From: Izhakiella australiensis
GTDB taxonomy: Bacteria; Pseudomonadota; Gammaproteobacteria; Enterobacterales; Enterobacteriaceae
NCBI RefSeq assembly: GCF_002006995.1
Contig: NZ_MRUL01000002.1
Location: 248,001-312,000, forward strand
DNA length: 64,000 bases
Reading direction: 5' to 3'
Positions 40,817 through 53,987 of the stretch are shown here, in pieces. Each line of letters begins with the position of its first letter. Position 1 is the first letter of the stretch. Under the pieces are notes generated by a model, which was not told where the DNA came from, did no database searches, and saw nothing but the letters and a program-made list of their open reading frames with translations. The translations under genes and the position numbers were made by a program.

Positions 40817-41407
40817 ATGACGGCGGAAGGTCATCTTATTGTTGCCATTGCCGGCGCGATCTTTGCCAAGCGCGCGGCGCTGACGCCGGAGCTGGCGCAC
40901 GCCGACTGGTGGCATCTTATCTCCGCCGCCTTGCTAACTTGCCTGCTGCCCGATATCGATCATCCCAAATCATTTCTCGGACAGCGCCTGCGTTGGATAT
41001 CGCATCCGGTTGCCCGCATAGTTGGTCATCGCGGGTTTACCCATAGCCTGCTTGCGGTTTGTGGCGGCATTATGCTGCTTCAGCTGCACTTTCCTGAAAA
41101 TGCCTGGATTCCGCCGGATGCCTTTCAGGGCATGGTTGTCGGTTATCTCAGCCATATCGCGGCAGATATGCTCACCCCGGCCGGCGTTCCTTTACTGTGG
41201 CCCTGCCGCTGGCGTTTTTGCCTGCCGCTGTTAAACAGTCAGAAAGGCAACCAGCTGGAGCGGGTATTGAGTCTTTCACTGATGATACTTGCTCTGTGGT
41301 TCCCCGCCGACGCCCCGCCATTTGGCGCCGATGGCTGGTCCGCACATCTGGTTAATCTCGCGCAAAGCGGCTTCCAGCGGCTGTTCTCAAAATCGACTGC
41401 CCAGTAA
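40817..41407 (+). CDS. ydjM: LexA-regulated membrane-bound metal-dependent hydrolase YdjM
   Basis: A 196-residue member of the YdjM/DUF457 family of membrane-bound metal-dependent hydrolases. Metal-ligand motifs are PDIDHPKSFLG and HRGFTHSLLAV, with HIAADMLTPAGV later; several hydrophobic segments follow. The ATG at 40817 gives MTAEGH as in E. coli and has GGA at proper spacing; an ATG four codons earlier is also open. In E. coli the gene belongs to the SOS regulon. Confidence 0.9.
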   Translation: MTAEGHLIVAIAGAIFAKRAALTPELAHADWWHLISAALLTCLLPDIDHPKSFLGQRLRWISHPVARIVGHRGFTHSLLAVCGGIMLLQLHFPENAWIPPDAFQGMVVGYLSHIAADMLTPAGVPLLWPCRWRFCLPLLNSQKGNQLERVLSLSLMILALWFPADAPPFGADGWSAHLVNLAQSGFQRLFSKSTAQ

Positions 41408-41567
41408 ATGTTCGAAATCGAACTATTCGTAATAAGCCATTCTATTTGGATATAAGAGGACGCTCCGGGGCCCATGCTATTATGCATTTTTGCTACAACT
41501 TAACGCGGAATATATACCGTGAACGCTCCCGGCCAGATTAAAACTGCGGGAAAGAAGGAGAACGGGG

Positions 41568-42965
41568 ATGAATTATCCATTAATAGCCAATGTCATCGTA
41601 TTTTTTGCCCTGCTAATTGCGCTGGCGAAAACCACGCGCGCCAGCTGGAGCCTGTCACGTAAAGTGATGACCGGTTTAGTGGTTGGCGTCGGCTTTGGCT
41701 TTGCTTTACAGCTTATTTATGGCGCCAGCAGCCCGGTGCTTAAAGCCTCAGTTGGCTGGTTTAATATTGTCGGTAATGGCTATGTTCAGCTCTTGCAGAT
41801 GATCGTTATGCCGCTGGTGTTTGTTTCAATACTGAGCGCCGTCGCGCGGCTTCACAGCGCCTCTTCCCTTGGCAGGATCAGCGTACTGACCATCGGCGTA
41901 CTGCTGTTTACCACGCTAATTGCTTCACTGGTCGGCGTTCTGGTTACCACGCTGTTTGGTCTGACGGCCGATGGTCTGGTACAGGGTGCGCAGGAAACGG
42001 CGCGTCTGGCGACAATTCAGGGTAGCTACGCCGGTAAAGTCGCCGATCTGACGGTGCCGCAGCTGTTGCTGTCATTTGTGCCGAAAAACCCGTTTGCCGA
42101 CCTGACCGGCGCTAACCCGACGTCAATTATCAGCGTGGTGATTTTCGCTGCATTCCTCGGCGTTGCCGCCCTGCACCTGCTGCGGGATGATAAAGAAAAA
42201 GGCCAACGCGTACTGACGGCGATTGATACGCTACAGAGCTGGGTAATGAAGCTGGTACGTCTGGTGATGAAGCTGACGCCCTACGGCGTAATGGCGTTAA
42301 TGACCAAAGTGGTCGCCAGCTCAAGCGTTAACGACATCATCAAGCTTGGCGGCTTTGTCGTTGCCTCTTATCTGGGACTGGCGATCATGTTCGGCGTTCA
42401 CGCGCTGCTGCTGTCGGTAAACGGCGTCAATCCGCTGCGTTTTTTCCGTAAGGTGGCACCGGTTCTGAGCTTCGCCTTTACCAGCCGCTCCAGCGCCGCC
42501 AGCATTCCACTGAGCGTAGAAGCGCAAACCCGACGCCTTGGCATCCCGGAATCTATTGCCACCTTCTCCGCCTCGTTTGGCGCAACTATCGGTCAGAATG
42601 GCTGTGCCGGCCTCTACCCAACTATGCTGGCCGTGATGGTGGCGCCAACGGTTGGCATTAATCCGCTCGATCCGGCGTGGATCGCCACTCTGGTCGGTAT
42701 TGTGACCTTGAGTTCAGCCGGCGTGGCCGGCGTCGGCGGCGGCGCGACCTTCGCGGCGCTAATCGTCCTGCCGGCAATGGGCCTGCCGGTCACGCTGGTT
42801 GCCCTGCTGATTTCCATTGAACCACTGATCGATATGGGACGCACTGCGCTAAACGTTAACGGTTCAATCACTGCCGGTACGCTGACCAGCCAGTGGCTGC
42901 GGCAGACGGATAAAAAACTGCTGCACGCTGACGCCGAGCAAAATTTTGAGTTAGCTAATCGTTAA
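41568..42965 (+). CDS. tcyP: L-cystine:cation symporter TcyP (YdjN)
   Basis: Glutamate/aspartate-type (DAACS) symporter of 465 residues that imports cystine. The conserved hairpin regions are visible: [39 protein letters not shown] and [27 protein letters not shown]. In E. coli it is CysB-controlled; I did not identify a site. Confidence 0.94.
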   Translation: MNYPLIANVIVFFALLIALAKTTRASWSLSRKVMTGLVVGVGFGFALQLIYGASSPVLKASVGWFNIVGNGYVQLLQMIVMPLVFVSILSAVARLHSASSLGRISVLTIGVLLFTTLIASLVGVLVTTLFGLTADGLVQGAQETARLATIQGSYAGKVADLTVPQLLLSFVPKNPFADLTGANPTSIISVVIFAAFLGVAALHLLRDDKEKGQRVLTAIDTLQSWVMKLVRLVMKLTPYGVMALMTKVVASSSVNDIIKLGGFVVASYLGLAIMFGVHALLLSVNGVNPLRFFRKVAPVLSFAFTSRSSAASIPLSVEAQTRRLGIPESIATFSASFGATIGQNGCAGLYPTMLAVMVAPTVGINPLDPAWIATLVGIVTLSSAGVAGVGGGATFAALIVLPAMGLPVTLVALLISIEPLIDMGRTALNVNGSITAGTLTSQWLRQTDKKLLHADAEQNFELANR

Positions 42966-42993
42966 GCTCCGGCGCTGAAAACCAACGCTATCA

Positions 42994-43026
42994 GGCCCCC
43001 GTGAAACATTTCCCGGGGGCTTTTTT
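42994..43026 (+). terminator. Terminator of tcyP
   Basis: Stem GCCCCCG/CGGGGGC followed by six T. Confidence 0.92.
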
Positions 43027-43177
43027 ATTATCTGATGCGGTAATCTGATAGCGATCGTGGAGGCGGCGTTAAGAAAGCGTTAAGCGCTGTAATTAACCGC
43101 AAAAACCACGGCTTTCAGCTTGTGTTTTAGCGTGGCCGGGTGAATGCTGATAGCCGATTCACCCGGAGCCATGCGCT

Positions 43178-43600
43178 ATGAAAACAACGATTGCTTTATT
43201 GCTCAGCACCGCTTTACTGGCGCCGATCACGGCCAGTGCGCATCCATGGGGGCCAGGACCTGGCGGGCCTCACGGCGGCTGGGGCCACGGACGCGGTTGG
43301 GGCCCCGGGGCGGGATGGCATCGCGCCCCAGGCAGAGGCATCCCCATCCTGCCCGGCATAGCAACGGCGATACTGGTCGGCGGCCTGACCTATTATTTGT
43401 TAAACGGCACTTATTATCAGCGCCAGGGAGACACTTATTATGTCGTCCAGCCGCCGGCGCAGCAGGTTAGCAGCTATAGCGATCAGCCAATGCGCGCGCT
43501 GGATTATAACGGCCAGCGCTTTTATGTGCAGGATGGGCATTACTATCGGCGTGATATTAACGGCCAGTATCTGGAAGTTCCCCGCCCGCCTGGCCTGTAG
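43178..43600 (+). CDS. Gly/Pro/His-rich exported protein (DUF6515-like)
   Basis: A 140-residue protein with signal peptide MKTTIALLLSTALLAPITASA, a low-complexity stretch of Gly, Pro, His and Trp (residues 22-55), one hydrophobic segment (IPILPGIATAILVGGLTYYL) and a tail of short Tyr-rich repeats (GTYYQRQGDTYYVV; QRFYVQDGHYYRRD; GQYLEV). The tail resembles small periplasmic or outer-membrane proteins of the DUF6515 kind. It lies between tcyP and osmE, where I recall none in E. coli. Function unknown. Confidence 0.75.
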   Translation: MKTTIALLLSTALLAPITASAHPWGPGPGGPHGGWGHGRGWGPGAGWHRAPGRGIPILPGIATAILVGGLTYYLLNGTYYQRQGDTYYVVQPPAQQVSSYSDQPMRALDYNGQRFYVQDGHYYRRDINGQYLEVPRPPGL

Positions 43601-43610
43601 CCAGAAACAA

Positions 43611-43639
43611 CAGCGGCCACCAAAGGTGGCCGCTGTTTT
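43611..43639. terminator. Bidirectional terminator between the Gly-rich gene and osmE
   Basis: Perfect eleven-base stem CAGCGGCCACC/GGTGGCCGCTG with an AAA loop; TTTT follows on the plus strand and TTGTTTCT on the minus strand. Confidence 0.85.
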
Positions 43640-43654
43640 ATAACAGGTGTTAAA

Positions 43655-43990
43655 TCACTGACCGCTCTGCGGGTCGGTATCGTACTCTTTACAACTCTGG
43701 AAGCCGTAGTTCATCACGCGCCCGGTATCGCTGTAGCTGACAAAATAAGTCTGCTGCTTGCCATCACGTTGACCAAGGACATAGGTCTGGCAGGTTCCGC
43801 GCGCATGCACCATGCTGATTTCCGTGGCAGGAGGACCGGCAATGTCACGTACCTGCTGCTTGGTCATCCCCTTCTTCACATCCTGAACCACAGGCTTGGT
43901 AACAAAATTTTCTGCACGATCGTAAGCCGTACAGCCAGATAAAATCGACAAAGCCACAACGCCGCCCATCAGTCCCATTAACTTAGTCAT
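43655..43990 (-). CDS. osmE: Osmotically inducible lipoprotein OsmE
   Basis: A 111-residue SmpA/OmlA-like outer-membrane lipoprotein. Lipobox LSGC (Cys20), then the BamE-type repeat VKKGMTKQQVRDIAGPPATE. In E. coli osmE depends on RpoS and osmolarity. It lies near nadE, as in E. coli, but a transporter gene is inserted between them here. Confidence 0.93.
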   Translation of the reverse strand: MTKLMGLMGGVVALSILSGCTAYDRAENFVTKPVVQDVKKGMTKQQVRDIAGPPATEISMVHARGTCQTYVLGQRDGKQQTYFVSYSDTGRVMNYGFQSCKEYDTDPQSGQ

Positions 43991-44165
43991 CTTTTAATCC
44001 TCATTATTATCCATGTCATGCATAAGCCTGGAATAGAGTTGCTGAATTATCAAGTTATTGGCGTGATTAAACTTTTAGTCCCCCATTGCCAAAGGTGCAG
44101 GTCATGATTATTCTGCACAACCTGTTGGTAACGACTAATTAACAAACCTGCTTTACTGAGGCGCT

Positions 44166-45365
44166 ATGACCACACCTGCTGCGCACCGCCGCATTGTATA
44201 TGCACTGACTTTGAGCTTACTGGCGGCAATGGGGCCGCTGTGTATTGATCTCTACCTTCCGGCTTTGCCAGCACTGGCAGCCGATCTACAAACCCCGACC
44301 GCCAGCGCTCAGCTGAGCCTGACGGCGGGCATGGTTGGTCTGGGACTCGGGCAGCTGCTGTTTGGTACCCTGAGCGACAAATATGGTCGCCTGCGCCCGC
44401 TGATGCTGTCGATTATACTGCTACTGCTGGCCACGCTGGCTTGCGCGGCGGCGCAAACTATCAACCAGTTCCTCTGCGCGCGCCTGTTTGAAGGTCTGGC
44501 CAGCGCTGGCGGTTCAGTGCTGGCGCGCGCCATTGCCCGCGATATGTATAACGGCCATGAGTTAACAAAATTCTTTGCGCTGCTGATGTTAGTTAACGGG
44601 CTTGCGCCAGTATTCGCCCCGGTTCTGGGTGGCGTGCTGCTGTCGTTCCTTAACTGGCGCGGTTTGTTCATTGCGCTGGCGATTATCGCCGCCGTTCAGT
44701 TCGTCGTCGCGCGCATTAATCTGCATGAAACCCTGCCGCCTGAGCGGCGAAGTCAGGGTAGTCTGCTGCAATCCTGGGCCGCATTGGGAGTGGTGCTCAA
44801 GCATCGCAGCTTTATGAGCTTCTGCCTGCCGCAAGGATTTATGATGGCCAGCATGTTTGCCTATATCGGCGCCTCTCCGTTTGTTCTGCAGCAAATTTAT
44901 GGTCTGTCACCGCAGGCTTTCAGCTTTTGTTTTGCCGCCAACGGTATCGGCCTGATTCTTGCTTCACAAATTAGCGCGCGCCTTAGCCAGCTATGGGGGG
45001 AATACCGGATACTCAGCTGCGGGCTGACATTAGCGATAATTTCGTCAGCGTCGCTGGTCGTCAGCGCCCTGCTCCATGCACCGTTGTGGGGCGTTTTGCT
45101 GACGTTATTTTTCAGCGTAGCCTGTACCGGCATCATTACGGTAACCGCCGGCTCGCTGGCGATGCAAAGTCAGGGAGAGCGCGCCGGCAGCGCATCGGCG
45201 ATCATTGGCGTCACGGCTTTTACTCTCGGCGGCGCCAGCGTGCCGCTGACCGGACTTGGCGGGACATCGCTGATGAGCATGGCCGTCACCATTTTCGGCT
45301 GCTGCCTGCTGGCCACGTTGCTGTTCCTCCTGCTGGCCCGCAAGCCACAGAGGCAATCTGTCTGA
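44166..45365 (+). CDS. Bcr/CflA-family drug efflux MFS transporter
   Basis: Twelve-segment proton antiporter of 399 residues. The start region (LCIDLYLPALPALAADLQTP) and the loop GTLSDKYGRLRPL (motif A) followed by ARAIARDMYNG place it in the DHA1 Bcr/CflA group, exporters of drugs such as bicyclomycin and chloramphenicol, and in some cases of amino acids. It is not close enough to E. coli Bcr or YdhC to take either name. It interrupts the osmE-nadE neighbourhood, so it is probably a lineage-specific insertion. Confidence 0.88.
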   Translation: MTTPAAHRRIVYALTLSLLAAMGPLCIDLYLPALPALAADLQTPTASAQLSLTAGMVGLGLGQLLFGTLSDKYGRLRPLMLSIILLLLATLACAAAQTINQFLCARLFEGLASAGGSVLARAIARDMYNGHELTKFFALLMLVNGLAPVFAPVLGGVLLSFLNWRGLFIALAIIAAVQFVVARINLHETLPPERRSQGSLLQSWAALGVVLKHRSFMSFCLPQGFMMASMFAYIGASPFVLQQIYGLSPQAFSFCFAANGIGLILASQISARLSQLWGEYRILSCGLTLAIISSASLVVSALLHAPLWGVLLTLFFSVACTGIITVTAGSLAMQSQGERAGSASAIIGVTAFTLGGASVPLTGLGGTSLMSMAVTIFGCCLLATLLFLLLARKPQRQSV

Positions 45366-45494
45366 TTTCGCCGCAGCCAGCACCGACCGGCAGGATTGCG
45401 CCTTGTTGTTTAGCACGAGGCGCGTTAGCTTTAACCCATAATGATATCATCGCGCGTTGCCGGCGCGCGGCGTCACCTAACCAAGGAGTGATAA

Positions 45495-46319
45495 ATGGCT
45501 CTGCAGCAGGAAATTATTGCCGCCCTGGGCGTAAAACCCACCATCGACGTTCAGCAGGAAATCCGCACCAGCGTCGACTTTCTCAAAGCCTACCTGAAAA
45601 AAAACACCTTTATTAAAAGTCTGGTGCTGGGAATAAGCGGCGGCCAGGATTCCACGCTGACCGGAAAACTGTGCCAGATGGCAATCACTGAGCTACGCCA
45701 GCAGACCGGCAATAACGATTACCGCTTTATCGCCGTTCGCCTTCCCTATGGTGTGCAGGCCGATGAACAGGATTGCCAGGATGCCGTCGATTTTATCCAG
45801 CCTGACCAGCTGCTGACGGTAAACATTAAAGAGGCGGTGCTGGCAAGCGAGCGGGCGCTTCAGGCGGCGGGCGTGGTGCTTTCCGATTATATTCGCGGCA
45901 ACGAAAAAGCCCGTGAGCGAATGAAAGCGCAATACAGTATCGCCGGGATGCACGCCGGGGTGGTAGTGGGTACCGACCATGCAGCAGAAGCGGTTACCGG
46001 CTTTTTTACCAAATACGGCGACGGCGGCACCGATATCAACCCTATTTTCCGCCTTGATAAAGGCCAGGGAAAGCAGCTGCTTAAGGCGCTTGGCTGTCCT
46101 GAACACCTTTATCTCAAGCACCCCACCGCAGATCTGGAAGATGACCGCCCCGGCCTGCAGGATGAGGTGGCGCTCGGCGTCACCTATGCGATGATCGATG
46201 CCTACCTCGAAGGCCAGACTATCGCTGCCGAGGCGGCAAAAACCATCGAAAGCTGGTACCTAAAAACCGAGCATAAAAGACGCCCGCCGATTACGGTATT
46301 TGACGATTTCTGGAAATAA
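45495..46319 (+). CDS. nadE: NH3-dependent NAD synthetase
   Basis: Final step of NAD synthesis: amidates deamido-NAD with ATP and ammonia. The 274 residues start [15 protein letters not shown] and have the PP-loop [15 protein letters not shown] and the [21 protein letters not shown] region. No glutaminase domain is present. SD AAGGAG. Confidence 0.97.
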   Translation: MALQQEIIAALGVKPTIDVQQEIRTSVDFLKAYLKKNTFIKSLVLGISGGQDSTLTGKLCQMAITELRQQTGNNDYRFIAVRLPYGVQADEQDCQDAVDFIQPDQLLTVNIKEAVLASERALQAAGVVLSDYIRGNEKARERMKAQYSIAGMHAGVVVGTDHAAEAVTGFFTKYGDGGTDINPIFRLDKGQGKQLLKALGCPEHLYLKHPTADLEDDRPGLQDEVALGVTYAMIDAYLEGQTIAAEAAKTIESWYLKTEHKRRPPITVFDDFWK

Positions 46320-46336
46320 TAATTAAGACTCACTCC

Positions 46337-46361
46337 CGGATGAAGCCGCGCGCTTCATCCG
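46337..46361. terminator. Hairpin between nadE and yddG
   Basis: Nine-base stem CGGATGAAG/CTTCATCCG with a seven-base loop, 18 bases after nadE, followed only by ctttcg. It may act as a weak terminator or processing site. Confidence 0.45.
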
Positions 46362-46377
46362 CTTTCGCAGGGACAGC

Positions 46378-47262
46378 ATGGCCAATAATTTACAACGCGC
46401 GACCTTCATCGGCCTGTTGGCCATTATCCTCTGGAGCACCTCGGTCGGGCTGATTCGCAGTATAACCGAAACCTTCGGCCCGCTGGGCGGCGGCGCCCTG
46501 CTTTACAGCGCCACCGCTCTGCTATTGTGTTTCACGCGTGGCTTACCGCGCTTGCGCACCGCGCCAAAAGGTTGGTTGTTAAGCGCCGGCTTACTGTTCG
46601 TTAGCTATGAAATCGCGCTTGCCACCGCTCTGGGTCTGGCAGCAAGCCGCCAGCAAGCCCTTGAACTTGGCATGATTAACTACCTCTGGCCCAGCCTGAC
46701 CATCGTACTGGCCATCGCACTTAACGGCCAGCGCTGGCGCTTCTGGCTGTGGCCTGGGCTGTTACTGGCGCTGGCAGGAATTATCCGGGTTCTCGGCGGC
46801 GATAATGGCTTCAGCCTGACGGCGCTGAAGGACAATATCCACCAGCAGCCGCTGGCCTACGGGCTGGCCGGTTATGCGGCCCTTGCCTGGGCGCTGTACA
46901 ATAACATTACTCGCCGCTTCGCTCGCGGCCACAACGGCGTGACGCTGTTCTTCCTGGTAACCGCGTTGGCGCTCTGGGCCGGGGTGATATGTTCTCCTCA
47001 ACCGCTAAAGTTAAGCTGGCAACCGGGCGCCTGGCTTGAGGTGCTCATCATGGCTGCGTTCGTCGCCGCAGCCTATTCTTGCTGGGACTGGGGTATACAG
47101 CACGGCAACCTTAGCCTGTTGGCGGCGGCCTCTTACTTCACGCCGGTGCTCTCGTCGCTGCTGGCGGCTATCTGGCTGGGAATAACGCCCGCGTTTGCCT
47201 TCTGGCAAGGGGTGGCAATGGTGACCCTGGGGTCGTTGCTCTGCTGGCGTGGGACGCGCTGA
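46378..47262 (+). CDS. yddG: Aromatic amino acid exporter YddG
   Basis: DMT/EamA-family exporter of 294 residues with ten hydrophobic segments. It matches E. coli YddG through LFVSYEIALATALGLAASR, EVGMVNYLWPSL-like (here ELGMINYLWPSLTIVLAI) and SYFTPVLSSLLAA. It exports Phe, Tyr, Trp and some drugs. Its place between nadE and cho differs from E. coli. Confidence 0.9.
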   Translation: MANNLQRATFIGLLAIILWSTSVGLIRSITETFGPLGGGALLYSATALLLCFTRGLPRLRTAPKGWLLSAGLLFVSYEIALATALGLAASRQQALELGMINYLWPSLTIVLAIALNGQRWRFWLWPGLLLALAGIIRVLGGDNGFSLTALKDNIHQQPLAYGLAGYAALAWALYNNITRRFARGHNGVTLFFLVTALALWAGVICSPQPLKLSWQPGAWLEVLIMAAFVAAAYSCWDWGIQHGNLSLLAAASYFTPVLSSLLAAIWLGITPAFAFWQGVAMVTLGSLLCWRGTR

Positions 47263-47295
47263 CTTCAGCGTGTTTGCCACTAAAATCGTCTGCTA

Positions 47296-47315
47296 TACTG
47301 TATATAACAACAGCC
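47296..47315 (+). promoter_or_regulatory. LexA (SOS) box of cho
   Basis: TACTGTATATAACAACAGCC has the full CTGT-N8-ACAG core (47298-47313) and the TATA-rich centre of the SOS box. It lies 15 bases before the cho start; cho is a known SOS gene. Confidence 0.9.
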
Positions 47316-47329
47316 TTGTGGAGTTTTTT

Positions 47330-48190
47330 GTGAGCAGACGTTTTACTGCCGGTCGTCCCGAATACGATAAAACTGCAATCTATCAATACCCTGAACATCT
47401 GCGTCCTTCGCTGGAGGCCTTACCTGGCCAGCCCGGCGTTTATACCTTTCACGGCGAAAGCACCACGCTGCCGCAGTATATTGGTAAAAGTATTAATATT
47501 CGCAGTCGGGTGCTTTCTCATTTACGCACCCCCGACGAAGCATCGATGTTACGTCAGGCTAGACGCATCAGCTTTATTACCACCGCCGGCGAACTGGGCG
47601 CCTTACTGCTGGAAGCGCAGATGATTAAGCAGTATCAGCCGCTGTTTAATAAGCGCCTGCGCAAGAATCGCCAGCTGTGTTCATTACATCTGCTCAATGG
47701 CAGACCTGAGGTGGTGTATGCCAAAAACGTCGATTTTGCCGCGGCACCGGACCTTTTTGGCCTTTATCCCAGTCGCTACGCCGCATTGCAAGCGCTGCAA
47801 AAGCTGGCCGACACCCATCAGCTTTGTTACCCGCTGCTAGGCCTTGAACCAACCTCACGCGGCAAAGCCTGCTTTCGCTACGCGCTTGGGCGTTGCGCTG
47901 GCGCTTGCTGCGGCGCGGAAACAGCAGAAAACCACTTTCAGCGCTTACGGGCGGCGCTTGAGGTTCTCAGGGTACAGTGCTGGCCGTGGCCCGGCCCGGT
48001 AGGGTTAGTGGAAGATAGCCTGCATGGCAAACAGATCCACGTGGTGTGCAACTGGTACTATCTCGGATCGGTAACGGAGGTTGAGCAGGCCAGCGCGCTG
48101 ACGCGCACCCTGCCCGCCTTCGATCAGGATGGCTATAAGATCCTCTGTAAGCCGCTGCTAAGCGGAAGTTATGACGTTATTCCCCTGTAG
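47330..48190 (+). CDS. cho: Excinuclease Cho (UvrC homologue)
   Basis: Damage-inducible nuclease that makes the 3' incision in nucleotide excision repair with UvrAB. The 286 residues contain an N-terminal GIY-YIG domain (LPGQPGVYTFHGEST; YIGKSINIRSRVLSHLRTPD; LEAQMIKQYQPLFNKRLR) and the cysteine-rich RCAGACCGAE region. The GTG at 47330 follows GGAG by six bases and gives MSRRF; the frame is open 27 codons further up but that would run across the LexA box. Confidence 0.94.
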   Translation: MSRRFTAGRPEYDKTAIYQYPEHLRPSLEALPGQPGVYTFHGESTTLPQYIGKSINIRSRVLSHLRTPDEASMLRQARRISFITTAGELGALLLEAQMIKQYQPLFNKRLRKNRQLCSLHLLNGRPEVVYAKNVDFAAAPDLFGLYPSRYAALQALQKLADTHQLCYPLLGLEPTSRGKACFRYALGRCAGACCGAETAENHFQRLRAALEVLRVQCWPWPGPVGLVEDSLHGKQIHVVCNWYYLGSVTEVEQASALTRTLPAFDQDGYKILCKPLLSGSYDVIPL

Positions 48191-48200
48191 CCAAAGCAAA

Positions 48201-48242
48201 ACCGCCGAAACTGTCCACATCAGATGGACAATATCCGGCGGT
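48201..48242. terminator. Hairpin between convergent cho and spy
   Basis: Outer stem ACCGCCG/CGGCGGT and inner stem TGTCCA/TGGACA around a loop, followed on the plus strand by ctcttct. Probable shared transcript end, without a long T-run. Confidence 0.5.
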
Positions 48243-48277
48243 CTCTTCTGGCAAGTTGGTCACACGCTGCGCTGCGA

Positions 48278-48769
48278 TTAACCTTTGCTAACGGGCGCAG
48301 ACTGATGATGGGCCGGTTTTTCAGTCAGATGCTTTTCAAAATTGGCATTGAACTGTTTTTTCTGTTCAGCCGTCAGCACGTTATACAGTTTGTTCTGGGT
48401 TTCCATCATTTTCAGCACCCGGCCCTTGTCAGCTGCGGACACTTTATCAGCCTGAGCCTGTGCTTTTGCCGCATCAAAGCTGTCAGTAGCGATAATGCTG
48501 TGCATTTCGCGACGCTGCTCCAGCGATGGCCGTGGCATATCTTTATGGGCATCTTTCATGATAGTGCGCATTTGCTGCTTCTGCGCGTCGGTCAGGTTGA
48601 GGTTTTTAAACATCCACATGCCGTGTGCGCCATGATGCGGGCCTTTATGCATCATGGGCTTCTCGCTACCAGCAGGTGGCGGAGTCAGATTATCAGCGGC
48701 AGCATGAACCAGATTAGCCGCACCCAAAGCCAGTGTAGTAGCAACAATAAGAGAGGTTAGCTTACGCAT
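48278..48769 (-). CDS. spy: Periplasmic chaperone Spy
   Basis: ATP-independent chaperone of 163 residues induced by envelope stress through BaeSR and CpxAR. Signal peptide ends near VHA-AADNL; the cradle carries two LTxxQ repeats, LNLTDAQKQQMRTI and NVLTAEQKKQFNANF. The termini are rich in His and Pro. It lies between cho and astE as in E. coli. Confidence 0.94.
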   Translation of the reverse strand: MRKLTSLIVATTLALGAANLVHAAADNLTPPPAGSEKPMMHKGPHHGAHGMWMFKNLNLTDAQKQQMRTIMKDAHKDMPRPSLEQRREMHSIIATDSFDAAKAQAQADKVSAADKGRVLKMMETQNKLYNVLTAEQKKQFNANFEKHLTEKPAHHQSAPVSKG

Positions 48770-48896
48770 AGTTTTTTTCCTTACAGGTCGGAACGATACG
48801 ACGGTCTGTCGTGATGTCGGGACTCAGTGTATGACGCTCAATGTCAAGCTACACACATCACGGGTAAAGCCATGCAAGCGTAAAAGAACTTAATGG

Positions 48897-48914
48897 CGCA
48901 ATCATGGAGGGAAT
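48897..48914 (-). promoter_or_regulatory. Candidate BaeR site upstream of spy
   Basis: The minus strand reads attcccTCCATGATTGcg, keeping the TCCAT-N-ATTG core of the BaeR consensus (TTTTTCTCCATNATTGGC) and poor outside it. It is about 130-145 bases before the spy start. BaeR control of spy is known in E. coli; this site is a proposal. Confidence 0.4.
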
Positions 48915-49036
48915 GAGAAGAAATGCGTGAAGAATTGCTAATGAATGTGACTGATAATGGCGTTTATGCAGAAATTATGGAGACGGTCATCATTGCTAAC
49001 GCTGGCAGGTTGCCCGCCGTAGCGGGCAAAGAGAGA

Positions 49037-50068
49037 TCAGGAGGCCGCCTGCTGGCGCTCATCTACCGACTCCAGCTGTAGCGCCTGATTATGTGCATTG
49101 TCTTCCACCAGCATCAAACCGGCCCGCAGCCCGCAGGCAACATCAGGATTTGGGAAAAGTACATATTCACGCGCCTGCTGTACGTAATAGCGCGTTTCAC
49201 CGTCTTCCGCCAGCAGCGTCCCCTGCGGAAAGACGGTAAAATTCAGCGTATCTTTACTCATGTGCAGCCGGAACTGAGCAGATAAGCGCGTAATCTGCTG
49301 TAATACCCGGTAGCGGCGCGGAATACTGGCATCCGCCCCCACCTCCTGGCCGCAAATAAGCGCCCGTAGCGCGGCATCAGCGTCGCTGAACTGGCTTAAA
49401 TCATTGTGACCAAACGCCAGCGCCTTACCCAGTTCAAGGGTACAGCTGTTGGCCTGAAAACAGTGATGGCTAAAGTGCGTATAGGTGCCGCCGGGCGCGC
49501 GATGAAAGACCAGAGCCTCGAGGCCAGCTGCGCTCAACCAGCGCAGAAATGCCTGCGGCCAGGGCTTGTCGCGCTGCGGCAATACGCCAAAACGCGTATG
49601 CCAGGAACCGCGGATCGCGGTATGTAAGTCGAGATGCCAGCGCAGCTCTTCGTGACTGCCTGACAGATAGAAAGTTTCAATGGCCTGTTCAAGGCACAGG
49701 GCGCGGCGCGCTTCCGCGCTATCAGGAAACTGCTGCCAGCGTCCACCAAACATGCGGTTCACATCAGCCTGCAGATAGCGTTTATTCTCCCGCATCGCCG
49801 CCGGATTGCCGATAATGATCAGTAACCGCATCGCCAGCGGTAGATCGCCGGCTATCAGCTCACTGGCAATCTGATTAACCATTTCTATCGGGGCGGTTTC
49901 ATTGCCGTGGATACCGCAGGAAACCACCAGCGCCATGTTGGTTGAAGGATGCAATGGCGTGAGCTCGATAATACCTTCATCGCGCCAGAGCCAGCTAAGG
50001 TGTTGATTACGTCCCTGGCTGATTACGGGCTTCTCACCGGCGAAGGTGAGAGATAACAAATCCTGCAT
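49037..50068 (-). CDS. astE: Succinylglutamate desuccinylase
   Basis: Last AST-pathway enzyme, releasing glutamate and succinate. The 343-residue zinc carboxypeptidase-like protein has the metal motif CGIHGNETAPIEM (His and Glu) and HLDLHTAIRGSWH. It is somewhat longer than the E. coli protein at the C-terminus. It is the last gene of astCADBE, 87 bases after astB, with a hairpin between. Confidence 0.95.
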   Translation of the reverse strand: MQDLLSLTFAGEKPVISQGRNQHLSWLWRDEGIIELTPLHPSTNMALVVSCGIHGNETAPIEMVNQIASELIAGDLPLAMRLLIIIGNPAAMRENKRYLQADVNRMFGGRWQQFPDSAEARRALCLEQAIETFYLSGSHEELRWHLDLHTAIRGSWHTRFGVLPQRDKPWPQAFLRWLSAAGLEALVFHRAPGGTYTHFSHHCFQANSCTLELGKALAFGHNDLSQFSDADAALRALICGQEVGADASIPRRYRVLQQITRLSAQFRLHMSKDTLNFTVFPQGTLLAEDGETRYYVQQAREYVLFPNPDVACGLRAGLMLVEDNAHNQALQLESVDERQQAAS

Positions 50069-50107
50069 TTACGCTCCTTATTGTTTCTCTCCTGTCTGCT
50101 GCCTGAT

Positions 50108-50133
50108 GCGCTAAGCTTTCATTCACTTAGCGC
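50108..50133. other. Intercistronic hairpin between astB and astE
   Basis: Stem GCGCTAAG/CTTAGCGC with a ten-base loop in the only sizeable gap of the ast operon. No T-run on the minus strand, so it may stabilise or process the mRNA and not end it. Confidence 0.55.
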
Positions 50134-50155
50134 AAGATTCAGGGTTCATCCGTGA

Positions 50156-53983
<3,828 letters not shown>

Positions 53984-53987
<4 letters not shown>

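Noticed and set aside
48864..48885. CpxR box (GTAAA repeats) upstream of spy
   Set aside because: Two GTAAA motifs are present but 11 bases apart and not the 5 of the consensus.
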